Shown: in pieces, positions 11,561-21,915 of the stretch
Numbering within the stretch: position 1 is the stretch's first letter
How the letters are laid out: each line of letters begins with the position of its first letter
DNA from: Anisodus tanguticus
Lineage: Eukaryota > Streptophyta > Magnoliopsida > Solanales > Solanaceae
Reading direction: 5' to 3'
Length of the DNA stretch: 64,000 nucleotides
Assembly: GCA_034509755.1 (NCBI GenBank)
Contig: CM067559.1
Location: forward strand, 41,393,032-41,457,031
Notes under the pieces: model-generated
What the model saw: only the letters and a program-made list of their open reading frames with translations
The model's database searches: none
Told to the model about the DNA's origin: nothing
Made by a program: the position numbers and the translations under genes

Positions 11561-11830
11561 TAGACCTGTCTATCGGGTCGGGGACCCACATGACCCGACC
11601 CGAAAAAATCAGGGCCAGGGTCAGCTTATATCTGACCCGTGAGCCACCTGACCCGAAAAAGCGGGGCCCCGTTCATATGTAAGGTCGGTCCAGGGTCAGA
11701 ATTTTTTACCCATCTGACCCGGCCTGACCCGACCCCGACCCGTTCATATGTAGGGTGATTGGGTTCTTACGGAAGGTATGTTGTATACATATACATACAT
11801 ATACATACATATACATACATATACATACAT

Positions 11831-11874
<44 letters not shown>

Positions 11875-12294
11875 CTTTTTAATATAATTTATATCATTTT
11901 TTCTTTATTAATATTTATTTTTTACTTATATAGGTGAAATGACAAACGAAGAAGAATCTATTGATGATGATGATGACGACGATGATATTTATGATAATGA
12001 ATTATCGTGATGTTGATTTGTAATTTTATCGTGGAATCTGCTTCAGTTCTTTTTTGTGTAATTTTTAATGATTTAATGTTTCTGTTTGTTGAAAATTTTA
12101 ATTGGTGACAAACTATATCGGATAACGGATTGGGTAAAATTACAGTGTTTGCTTACTGTATTTTGTTTTGTAAAGCGGGTCATGGCCGACCCATGATCCG
12201 TAGAATCCCGAAGAGTCAAGACCAGAATCTGAAAATAAAAAAATAAAACAGGTCTGACCCGATCCGACTCCGACCCTAGTCATGGACAGCTCTA
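11561..12294. mobile_element. hAT-like element just upstream of SF3A2
   Basis: The ends are TAGACCTGTCTAT and, reversed, TAGAGCTGTCCAT. The flanks are ATTCTAAT (11553-11560) and ATTCCAAT (12295-12302), an 8-bp target duplication with one mismatch. Subterminal regions are packed with GACCCGACCC motifs on both sides. The centre holds a CATATA/TA microsatellite (11784-11870). There is no transposase frame. It ends 72 bp before the SF3A2 ATG. Confidence 0.8.
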
Positions 12295-12366
12295 ATTCCA
12301 ATACAGTACTACAACATCAACTTCTCTTTCAAACCCTGGCTCTTTCGGGTCGGGTTTTTACGAGAA

Positions 12367-15300
12367 ATGGATAGAGAATGGGGATCGAAGCCGGGAAGCG
12401 GTGGCGCCGCCTCCGCCCAAAACGAAGCCATCGACCGCCGTGAGCGGTTGCGCCGATTAGCTTTGGAAACAATAGATTTAGCAAAAGATCCATATTTCAT
12501 GCGAAATCATCTCGGTAGCTATGAATGTAAGCTTTGTTTGACGTTACACAATAACGAAGGGAATTACTTGGCGCACACGCAAGGGAAAAGACATCAGACT
12601 AATTTAGCTAAAAGAGCTGCTCGTGAAGCTAAGGATGCTCCTGCTCAACCTCAACCACATAAGCGCAAAGTTACTCTCAAACGAAATGGTAATGATTCGA
12701 TTAAAATTCGGCTTCGTTATTTGAATTTGAGACGTAATTTTGGTGATATGTGAAATATTTTAGTGTTTTTGTTGATTTTGTTGAATTAGGAATAGGATTT
12801 AGGGTTTAACAGTATAAATGTTTGAATAGGATTTTAGTGCTATTTATTTGAATTTGTGACTTAATTTTTGGTGATATGTAAGAGATTTTAGTGCTAACGA
12901 TACGATTCGATTAAAAATCGGCTTCATTGTGTTTTTATGATTTTTATGGTTAGAGGAGTTGTGCTTGTTGAGTTTCGGACTTAATTTTGGGTGATATGAG
13001 AGATTTTAGTGTTATTGTTATTTTGTTGAATTAGGGATAGGAATTAGGGGTTTAACTGTATAAGCCGTTTATTTAACCTTAGCCGCGATTCAGCATTGCG
13101 TCTGTGTGCCCTAGTAGTCAATGAAGTAAGAAGAACGGTATGATTCGATTAAAATTTGTGTTTATTTGAATTTGAGACTTAATTTTGGTGATACGGAAGA
13201 GATTTTAGTGTTTGTAGTTTTGTTGAATGAGGAACAGGATTTAGGGTTTAACAGTATTAAATATTTGAATCGTGACTTAATTTTGGTGACATGTAAGAGA
13301 TTTTAGTGTTAACGGTATGATTCGATTAAAAATGTGGCTTTATTTCGTGTTCTTATTATTTTTTATGGTTAGATGAGTTGTATTTGTTTGAATTTCGGAC
13401 TTAATTTTGGTGATATGTGAGAGATTTTAGTGTTATTGTTGTTTAGTTGAATTAGGGATAGGATTTAGGGTTAAACAGTATAAATCATTTGTTCGACGTC
13501 AGCCTCATAACGCAAAGTCACTCTCAAAAGAAATGGTAATGATTCGATTAAAAATTGTGTTTATTTGAATTTGAGACTTAATTTTGGTGATACGTAAGAG
13601 ATTTTAGTGAAATTGTTAGTTTTGTTGAATTAGGAACAAGATTTAGGGCTTAACAATATAAATGTTTGAATTGCGACTTAATTTTGGTGATATGTAAGAG
13701 ATTTTAGTGTTAACGGTATTAGTCGATTAAAAATTCGGCTTTCATTTCGTGTTTTTATGATTTTTATGGTTATATGAGTTGTATTTGTTTGAATTTCAGA
13801 CTTAATTTTGGTGATATGTGAGAAATTTTAGTGTTATTGTTGTTTAATTGAATTAGGGATAGGATTTAGGGTTTAACAGTATAAATCGTTTGTTTGACCT
13901 CAGCCTCATAGCACAAAGTCACTCTCAAAAGAAACGGTAATGATTCGATTAAAAATTGTGTTTATTTGAATTTGAGACTTAATTTTGGTGATACGTAAGA
14001 GATTTTAGTGAAATTGTTAGTTTTGTTGAATTAGGAATAGGATTTAGGGTTTAATAGTATAAATGTTTGAATTGTGACTTAATTTTGGTGATATGTAAGA
14101 GATTTAAGTGTTAACGGTATGATTAGATTAAAAATTCGGCTTCATTTAGTGTTTTTATTATTTTTATGAATATATGAGTCGTGTTTATTGAATTTTGGGA
14201 CTTAATTTTGGTGATATGTGAGAGATTTTAGTGTTTTTGTTGAATTAGGGATAGGATTTAGGGTTTAACAGTATAATTCATTTATTTGAATTTGAGACTT
14301 AATTTTGATGATATGTAAGAGGTTTTTGGTGTTATTGTTATTTTGTTGAATTAGGAATATGATTTAGGGTTTAACAATATAGATCGTTTGTTTACTTTTA
14401 GCTTCGATTCAACATTGCATCTGTGTGGCCTAGCAGTCAATGAAGTGAGAAGAACGGTATGATATGATTAAAAATTGGCTTCATTTTGTCTTTTATGGTT
14501 TTTTTTGGATAGACGAGTTGTGTTTATTTGAATTTGGGACTTAATATTGGTGATATGTGAGAGATTTTAGTGTTTTTGTTATTTTGTTGATTTAGGGATA
14601 GGATTTAGGGTTTAACAGTATAATTCCTTTCACTCTCAAAAGAAACAGTATGATTCGATTAAAAATCAGCTTCATTTCGTATTTTTAATGAGTTTAGGAA
14701 TAGATGAGTTTTGTTTATTTGAATTTGGGACTTAATTTTCATGATATTTCAGTGTTTTGTTAGTTTGTTGAATTAGGGATAAGGATTTAGGGTTTAACAA
14801 TATAATTCGTATCTTTACCTTAGCCATGATTCTACACTGCACCTAGGTATGGCCTGGCAGTCACTGAAGTGAGATTAAAAATCACGAGATGCCAAGTTTC
14901 TTCCTTTTAGCTTCAGCCTTGATGGGAAGATTTACCTAATAGATGTGTCGGAGAAAGGTTGTCAAGGTGCAGATTTACCTACTGTTATTGAACAAAAATT
15001 TAAAAATAATCATATACTGTAAGGTGTTGGCACCCTAGGTGTGGTCTAGTTGTCAATGAAGTAGGTGCAAATTTGGAGGCCAAGGTTCAAATTCCGCTTT
15101 CCAATCTACCTAAGTGGTGTAAAAAAGTTACTAGTTACTTATGCTGGTGTAGCTGGGGCATAGTCGAGGTGTGCAAGCTTGTTCCAGCTCCACCTTTATT
15201 TTTTTTTAAAAGGTACAATAAGATTTTGATTACGCTGAATGAACGTTCGAAAATTCTACTCACTAGAAATTAATTCGCCATCTAGCACCCAAGGGCCGGT

Positions 15301-18300
15301 GAAGTTCAAATAAAGACCATAAGAAACTAGTTTAAATCCCGGTCAGAGCCAAAAAAGAGCCAAAAAAGCTAGGTGATTTATTTTCATCTGCCTAAGGCCT
15401 AAGCTTTGGTGAGCATGGTTGTGCACATAATAGTCAAGGTGCATGCAAGGTTACTCAGTTATCTCAAAAGAATAAGAACAAACAATAATTTTATTTGCCT
15501 TCTATGGATGATACTTGACCAAGGTTCCTTAAAATATTGTAACTTGTCACCAGTACAACAACAACATACCCAGTGAAATCCCACAACGTGAGTCTGGGGA
15601 AGGTAGAATGCACGCAGACTTTACCTCTACCTAACCTTGGTAGGTAGAGTGGCTGTTTCCGAGAGACCCTCGGCTCAAGACAAAGCACAAGCAAAGCAAG
15701 CGAAACGGTCAGACCCAGTCAAAAAATTTAAAGCAGTATGAAAATGCTGGTATCAAAAGCGAATAAACCACGGTAGCGCATTCTGAAAAAAGAAGCAGTA
15801 ACTAACGCAGTAACTAACGCAGGTAGACAAGATAAACAAAGTACACTACGGAATACATAGCAGCAGAAATCAAATGACAGGGGACTATAAAGCAGGACTG
15901 CGCCTACTATTATGATAGGTTAAGCAGGCCTACAATAATAACACTACAACTATCAGTTTGTAAGCGTAAGTTGGACTACGTTCGACTACCTACTACCCTT
16001 CTACCATAATCCGTGTCCTCCACAACCCCTTATCTAAGGTCATGTCCTCCGTAAGTTACACCTGCAACATATCACGTCTAATCACCTCTCCCCAATACTT
16101 ATTCGGCCTACCTCTACCCCTTCTGAACCCGTTCATAGCCAACCTCTCACACCTCCGCACTAGGACATTTGTGTCTCTCCCCTGCACGTGTCCGAACATC
16201 TCAGCTTTGCTTTTCGCATCTTATCCTCCACCAAGACCGCTCCCACTCTGTCCCGAATATCATCATTTCTATATATATCCCTCCTTGTATACCCACACAT
16301 TCATCTCAGCATCCTCATCTCCGCAACTTTCATCTTTTGGATGTGCGAAGTCTTGACCGGCCAACACTCCGCCCCATACAACATAGTCGGCCTAACCACC
16401 ATCCTATAGAACTTGCCTTTAAGTTTTGGTGACACCTTTTCATCGCACAAGACTCCAGATGCGAGCCTCCATTTCATCCACCCTGCCCCAATACGATGTG
16501 TGACATCGTCATCAATCTCTCCATTCCCTTGGATAATAAATCCGAGTTACTTGAAGCTTCCTTTCTTTAGAATGGCATGAGTACCAAGCATCACTTCCAC
16601 GCCTGTCTCAAGGTCGCTCTCGTTATTGAACTTGCACTCCAAATATTCTGTCTTGGTCCTACTCAGTGTGAACCCTTTAAATTTCAGAGTCTGTCTCCAA
16701 ACCTCCAGCTTAGCGTTCACTTCGCTGCGAGTCTCATCAATCAGGATTATGTCATCTGCAAATAACATACACCATGACACCTCCCATTGGATTTGTCGCG
16801 TTAGTCCATCCATCACCAAGACAAATAAGAATGGGCTAAGAGCTAATACCTGGTGCATCCCCATCATCACTGGAAAGTGCTCTGAGTCTCCTCCTACTGT
16901 CCGTACCCTGATCTTGACTCTATCATACATATCCTTGATCCCCCTAGTGTACGCCACAGGTACACCTCTAACCTCCAAACGTCTCCATAGAACCTCCCTA
17001 GGGACTTTGTCGTATGCCTTTTTGAGGTCGATGAAAACCATATGTAAGTCTCTCCTCCTATCCTTATACTGCTCCACCAACCTCCTAATAAGATGAATGA
17101 CTTATGTAGTCGAACGCCCCGGCATGAATCCAAACTGGTTCTCGAAAATAGACACGCCTCTTCTCACCCTCATCTCTACGACCCTTTCTCAAACTTTCAT
17201 AGTGTGGCTTAGCAACTTGATACCCCTATAGTTGTTGCAATTCTGGATATCACCTTTGTTCTTATACAAGGGAATTATTGTATTCCACCTTCATTCTTCG
17301 GGAATTCTCGCCGTCTTAAAAATGACGTTACACAACTCAGTCAGCCACTCCAAACCTGCCCTGCCTGCGCTCTTCCAAAATTCAACTGAGATCTCATCAG
17401 GCCCGATCACTCGTCCCCTACGCATCCTGCGAACAACACATTTAACCTCAACCTTAATGCTTCTACAATACCCAAAATTCCGGTACCTACTAGATTTCTT
17501 TAGATCTCCCAGCACAATGTATCTATCTCCTTTTTTCGTTCAAGAGTTTATGGAAGTTTGATTGTCACTTCCGCCTAATATGCGCGTCCTCCACCAGTAC
17601 TTTGCCGTCCTCGTCCTTGATGCACCTCATGTGATCCAAGTCACGGGCTCTCCTCTCTCTCGCCTTGGCTAGTCTGTACAACTTCTTATCCACGCCTTTT
17701 TCCTCTAATTCCACCTACATGCGTTTCAAAAATCGCCATTTTCGCCGCCGTAACCGCTAGCTTTGCCTCCTTTCTCGCCATCTTATACAATTCCCTATTC
17801 GTCCACTACTCCACCTCATTCTTGCTTTCTATCAATTTTGCATACACCGCTTTCTTTGCTTCCACCTCTTGAACTTTATCATTCCACCACCAGTCCCTTC
17901 GATGCCCACCACGGCTACCCCGCGAACCCCTAGCACTTCTCTAGCTACCTCCCGAATGCAACTGGCCATCCTGTCCCACATACCGGTCGCATCCCCACTA
18001 CTCCCCCAAGCCCTTTTTGCCATCAACCTCTCCCCCATCTCCTTTGCACTAGCCATGGTCAAACTCCCCCATTGTAACTTGTCACCGGTCAATCAATCAA
18101 TTATGCCTTAATCCTAAATTACTTGTGCTGGTTTTATGGTTCATCTATAACCATTGCGCTTGATTCTGGCCATTACCTGATTGCTATTAAATCAATGTCA
18201 TGATAATTCATCGTACTTTGACCATCTCTCATGTTAAGAAATTTTTAGATTTTGATGAATATGGTATGGTTGATTATCCATTTTACTTGATTCTTGAGTC

Positions 18301-21300
18301 TCGTGTGCTAATTTTTTATGGGCTGGATTTGCAGTTAAAATTGGTAGGCCTGGCTACCGAGTGACCAAGCAATTTGATCCGGAGACAAAACAAAGATCTC
18401 TTCTATTCCAGGTCAGATTTCCATTTTTGTCTCTTACTTTCAATTTTGATGACGTGTCTCTGCCAAATTGAGGCTACTAGTCATCATTGTTTTCTGTCAA
18501 TGGTTCATACTTCGTTGTTCATCGAGCTTCAGAACATCCCACTGCCGAAGTGAAGAACTACAGAACTATCATTTGAAAGTTCAAAATGAGATAAGGAAAG
18601 GATAGCCTAGTGGAAATTTCATCAAAATAAAAAGGACAGCCTAGTGGAAATGGCTAGCCACCATCAACCATGAGTTCGGGGGTTTAAGTTTTTGAGAGAG
18701 AAAAGTGGGAAAAGCCACTGTTTGTCTTATGGGAAGGTGGGTATTAGGGGGAGGGTGGTAGGTTTTAACTTATTTTTCACTTTTATTTTATTTTATTTGG
18801 TATGTTGATGATATGATATGAGCTTAGTTGAAGAAATGTGGACTCATATAGCCGAACCCAAAAAGCTTTAGTATATGCAAATGAAAGTTAACAATGACAT
18901 TTGTTTTAAGTTTATTGTATATTAAAGAATACTATTTCAGTGCTTTAACGGTAAAGCCGTGGGAGCAACCAGTAATGCTTGCATTAGAGTAGGTTGTCTA
19001 CATCACCCTTGGGGCGCGGCCCTTCCCGGTACCAGCTAACGCAGTATGATTTGTGCACCGGGCTGCCCTTTTAATTTCAGTGCATGGATTATCGATTTGT
19101 GTATGAAGGTGAAACTGTAAAATAAGGCAGCACATCCCTTTTTATTACTTTATCGAGGTGTTGCACTTGTTAATAGTTTCATGACTCTAGTGAGTGGTGC
19201 AGATTGAATATCCTGAGATTGAAGACAACACAAAGCCAAGGCATCGGTTCATGTCCTCATTCGAACAGGTTTGTATATCCAAATATCATTTTCTTTAGTG
19301 GTTCTGCTGTTCTTAACATAGTGCTATTCAGCTAAAGTTGCACGGACTCTCCAAAAGTGTTGCCGCAATCGTATCGGATCCTTCAAAAATAGTGTATTTT
19401 TGAAGGATCCGACACACACCCGTCGACATTTTTGAAGAGTCCGAGTAACATAGCTATTCAATTGTCCTTTTTCTGGATTTTGCATGTGGAAGAATAAATA
19501 GTCTTCTATCTTTCAAAGATTAACGGCCAAATACATAGACAGCCCCTTAAAGTTGTCGTGAATTTTTCATTTTGGCACTTCAACTAGGTCTTGTTCCAAT
19601 TAGACACTTCTACATGATTTAAAGTGTCTATTCAACACGAAAAACTCAATCCGTGAAAAAACTTAGGCAAGTGATCACAAACGATTCCTACCTGTAAAAG
19701 CAAACAAATAAAAATCTGAGACATTTTTTACCTCCACATAATAGCAACCTGGATTAAAACTCAAAAACGAACCATTTTAGGGGAAAACCCACCATTTCTT
19801 TATTCCCTTCATGTTCACCCTAAATCTGAGAAGAGTGAGAATTTGGCGATGAAAGTGAAAGTTTCTTCAACGACTTATTTCTCCATCATAGATATTTACC
19901 ATTTTGCTAGGTGAAAGACCTAATTTCCCTGTTCTTAGTGAAGCCATACGCAAGAAAGTGAAGCAAATTCCTTGCTACGGGAGTAATGAAGAAGAAAGAA
20001 TCATGGTTGGTGAACAAAAAAAAAATGAAGTGAAGAAGTTTCAAACACTTATTGATGGATCCAAATGGAAGGACTTTGTAAGGAATATTAGAAAGTATTG
20101 TAATGCCAAGAAATATACAGTTTCAGTATGATTCATAGAGTTATGCTCTCAACTTTGAAAATAGAGACGACTCGATCCGCAGAAGATGATGAACTTTAAC
20201 ATAATTTCTCATCTCTGTTTGCTTTTTTACTGTGGAGAAAATGAGAAAAAAATTTACTGGGTTGATTTTTATTTTTGGTCTCGGCTTGCTTGATTTTGAG
20301 GTGACGAGTTGAAAAATATAAGAACCTTGAAATCTTGGGGTTGTATCTTTGAAGTGAATTATTGGTTAAAAATGTGATGAATCTGTAAGAAAATAAGAGA
20401 AATTAGGAGTAAGAAAATAGGGTGGGAGATGACAGTGATGGTAGAGAAGATGACGACAAAGAAAAGGAAGAAAAAATTGTCCGAAAATAAAAGGAAAAAT
20501 ATTATTTGGAGCATCCCACGTGCCTAAGGAAAGTTTGAAACAACTCTTTTGATATGTCATCATTTTGTGTTTAATATACACACTTTAAATCATGTTGAAG
20601 TGTCTAATTGGAACAAGTCCTAGTTGAAGTGCCAAAATGAAAAATCACTACAACTTTAAGGGGTTGTCTATGTATTTGGCCAAGATTAACTAGATACTAA
20701 TCTTATCACTTGTGTATCATGTTTTGGACCCAGAATTTTTGGAGGTCTCCGGCATGTCCTTAATGCTGAGGAATACAACACTACCATTCTAAAAAAACTA
20801 ATCTTATGTATCTCTTTCTTTTTGGACAGAAAATCCAACCATTTGACAAAAGATATCAGTTTCTGCTGTTCGCTGCTGAACCATATGAGATCATTTCATT
20901 TAAGGTAACTTTTTTCCCATGGTCGAAACATAATCTTGCCCACTTTCATTATGTGTTTCCACTTTTGGTTGTTTGATCATGGAATTGATTCTGTTACATT
21001 ATTCAGGTTCCAAGCTCCGAGATTGACAAATCAACTCCCAAGTTTTTCTCGCATTGGGATCCAGACTCGAAAATGTTCACTGTAAGTTCTTAAATTACAA
21101 CCTTGTAATGCAGCTACTCACAGCCTGTTTGGCCAAGCCTCCTGGGAAGCCAAACATGCCTTTTTTCAAATACAAAAAAGTGATTGTGTTAGAAAATTGA
21201 GGTGTTTGGCCAAGCTTTTGGAGAAAACATAAGTGTTTTTGAGCAGTAGCAAATGTATTTTTCTCCAAAGGCACTTTTGGGACATTGGCCAGGACAAAGT

Positions 21301-21915
21301 TCTGCTCTAATATTGGCAGTTTTTATTGCCAAGCACAAATTGCTAGTTCCTAAATATACTTTTTCGAAAAGCACTTCTCAAAATAAGCTTATTTTGGAAG
21401 CTTGGTCAAACAGGCTATCAACAGGATTTCCGAAATTCACTTATTTCTTCATGATTAGCCTAACTCTTCTCGTCTGGATGAATCAATTTCAGTTGCAGTT
21501 ATACTTCAAGACTAAGCCACCAGAGACCAACAAACCACCACCTGCTCCTACAGATAATGGGTTGTCAGCACCTGGTGCCTCATCAAGGCCTCTACCCCCA
21601 CCACCCCAAGCTCCACCCCCACCGCCACCGCAAGGTCTTCCCCTCGGAGCTCCTAATCTACCCAGAGGCCCACCATCTGCCCCTGGGTCAATGCCTCCAC
21701 CCCCTCCCCCTATGGGTAACGGACCTAGACCCATGCCACCAGGAGGTAACTTACCTGCCCCACCCCCTCCTCCAGTTGGTGGTGGCGCAATGGCTAATTT
21801 CACTCCAGGTGGACACATGGGGAGACCTCCAATGATGCCTCCACAAGGTTTTCCAGGCCAACAGATGCAAGGCCAAGGGATGCGCCCACCACCTCCACCA
21901 CCCAACATGGGTTGA
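12367..21915 (+). CDS. SF3A2: Splicing factor 3A subunit 2 (SF3A2/PRP11/SAP62)
   Basis: SF3A2 is a subunit of the SF3a complex of the U2 snRNP and helps bind the pre-mRNA branch region in the nucleus. Six exons: 12367-12688, 18335-18411, 19203-19268, 20830-20904, 21007-21081, 21493-21915, giving 345 residues. All introns are GT-AG and all joins keep frame. The start is the family's MDREWGSKPGSGG opening. Residues 50-80 form the matrin-type C2H2 zinc finger (C54, C57, H70, H76 in YECKLC...HTQGKRH). KIGRPGYRV near 109 and the conserved core to about 205 (IEYPEIED, LLFAAEPYEII, HWDPDSKMFT) follow. Residues 215-345 are proline and glycine-rich. From memory, Arabidopsis SF3A2 is shorter in this tail. 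Intron 1 is 5646 bp and filled with repeats. Identity is from direct reading of the conserved core. Confidence 0.96.
12700..14870. repeat. Tandem array in SF3A2 intron 1 derived from the exon 1/intron 1 junction
   Basis: Blocks with ATGATTCGATTAAAAAT, GACTTAATTTTGGTGATA, GAGATTTTAGTG and GGATTTAGGGTTTAACAGTA recur about eleven times. A higher-order period of about 400 bases is visible: CAGCCTCATAACGCAAAGTC at 13500 and CAGCCTCATAGCACAAAGTC at 13901. These units match the end of exon 1 (CATAAGCGCAAAGTTACTC at 12658) and the start of intron 1, so coding sequence and splice donor were copied. Intact GTAATG donor copies lie at 13536 and 13937. The TTTAGGGTTTA element is a telo-box-like motif present about nine times. 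Confidence 0.85.
15029..15215 (+). mobile_element. tRNA-derived SINE
   Basis: TGTGGTCTAGTTGTCAATGAAG resembles an A box and GGTTCAAATTCC is a good B box about 40 bases on, the layout of an internal RNA polymerase III promoter. A non-tRNA body and a T-rich end follow. Earlier fragments (CTAGTAGTCAATGAAGT near 13110, CTAGCAGTCAATGAAGT near 14430, and near 14850) share the A-box part, so relics of this SINE were amplified within the intron array. Confidence 0.6.
15293..15475 (+). mobile_element. Possible second SINE relic
   Basis: AGTTTAAATCCCGGTCAGAG resembles a degenerate B box. The later text (GCTAGGTGATTTATTTTCAT, CCTAAGCTTTGGTG) resembles SINE bodies. No target duplication is seen, so this is tentative. 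Confidence 0.3.
15536..18089 (-). mobile_element. 5'-truncated RTE-type LINE with 19-bp target duplication
   Basis: The body lies at 15555-18070 in antisense orientation inside SF3A2 intron 1. The flanks ATTGTAACTTGTCACCAGT (15536-15554) and ATTGTAACTTGTCACCGGT (18071-18089) differ at one base. The 3' tail is a GTT repeat (ACAACAACAAC on +), as in RTE elements and their partner SINEs, rather than poly-A. The apurinic endonuclease domain is missing; the copy starts in the linker before RT. The near-perfect duplication indicates a fairly young insertion. Confidence 0.9.
15560..18070 (-). pseudogene. RTE LINE reverse transcriptase pseudogene
   Basis: On -, reading from 18070, comes the pre-RT linker (MWDRMASCIREVAREVLG). 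It is followed by GPDEISVEFWKSAGRAGLEWL (split here by a residue break), the HMVFIDLKKAYDKVPREVLW segment at about 17040, and FADD at 16751-16762 in MLFADDIILIDE. The C-terminal region continues toward 15700. Several frame breaks divide it into 17832-18092, 17291-17515 and 16547-17080. It encoded the enzyme that copies LINE RNA at a nicked target. It is inactive because of the missing endonuclease and the breaks. Confidence 0.85.
18600..18780 (+). mobile_element. Possible SINE in SF3A2 intron 2
   Basis: GGACAGCCTAGTGGAAATGG resembles an A box and GAGTTCGGGGGTTTAAG resembles a weak B box about 35 bases on. A partial copy of the left part (GGATAGCCTAGTGGAAATTT) precedes it. The family is not identified. 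Confidence 0.4.
18934..19083 (-). mobile_element. Au SINE with 10-bp target duplication
   Basis: The body at 18944-19073 reads on - GGGCAGCCCGGTGCAC, then GGGAAGGGCCGCGCCCC, TGATGTAGACAACC and a T-rich end, the Au SINE order. The flanks are ATTTCAGTGC at 18934-18943 and 19074-19083, identical. It sits in SF3A2 intron 2, opposite to the gene. Confidence 0.85.
19323..19460. mobile_element. 122-bp hairpin MITE with 8-bp target duplication
   Basis: The element at 19331-19452 is almost entirely one inverted repeat. GTTGCACGGACTCTCCAAAA pairs with TTTTTGAAGAGTCCGAGTAAC, and ATCGGATCCTTCAAAAATA pairs with TATTTTTGAAGGATCCGA at the centre. It is flanked by GCTATTCA at 19323-19330 and 19453-19460. 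It lies in SF3A2 intron 3 and would fold into a long hairpin in the transcript. Confidence 0.85.
19516..20690. mobile_element. Mutator-like non-autonomous element with 9-bp target duplication
   Basis: The element at 19525-20681 (1157 bp) has inverted ends of about 110 bases. They start GGCCAAATACATAGACA and include TCATTTTGGCACTTCAACTA and CCAATTAGACACTTC, each mirrored at the right. The flanks are AAGATTAAC at 19516-19524 and 20682-20690, identical; 9 bp is the Mutator signature. The interior is not transposase. It holds a 75-codon frame at 19904-20131 rich in Lys and Glu that I do not recognise. It lies in SF3A2 intron 3. Confidence 0.88.
21118..21420. mobile_element. MITE in SF3A2 intron 5
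   Basis: The ends CAGCCTGTTTGGCCAAGC (21121) and, reversed, TAGCCTGTTTGACCAAGC form inverted repeats. The flanks TCA/TCA fit a 3-bp target duplication and would suggest a Harbinger-type MITE. It occupies 297 of the 411 bases of the intron, leaving the acceptor TTTCAG at 21487-21492 intact. The open frame running through it into exon 6 is not evidence of a longer exon. Confidence 0.7.

Noticed and set aside
11784..11870. CATATA and TA repeats as possible regulatory or origin sequence
   Set aside because: Simple microsatellite expansion inside a hAT-like element; similar tracts occur at 9860 and 43261.
12689..12753. Exon 1 reading frame running on to a stop at 12753, which would give a 128-residue protein
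   Set aside because: Splicing at 12688 to 18335 restores the conserved KIGRPGYRV sequence; the extension is intron.
12700..14870. Regular repeats that might be a CRISPR-like array or a satellite
   Set aside because: The units are not short repeats with unique spacers; they are imperfect copies of an exon-intron junction within a plant gene.
15050..15110. Possible tRNA gene because of A-box and B-box matches
   Set aside because: No acceptor stem or anticodon arm folds; the boxes belong to a tRNA-derived SINE. The same holds for 35215, 35925 and 43129.
16042..17561. Several + strand open frames of 60 to 156 codons
   Set aside because: They are antisense shadows of the LINE reverse transcriptase on -, which has clear AYDKVPREVL and FADD motifs.
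21253..21492. The frame of exon 6 stays open upstream into intron 5, suggesting a longer last exon
   Set aside because: That part is a MITE with inverted ends, and a good acceptor (TTTCAG) at 21487-21492 joins exon 5 to LQLYFK in the conserved register.
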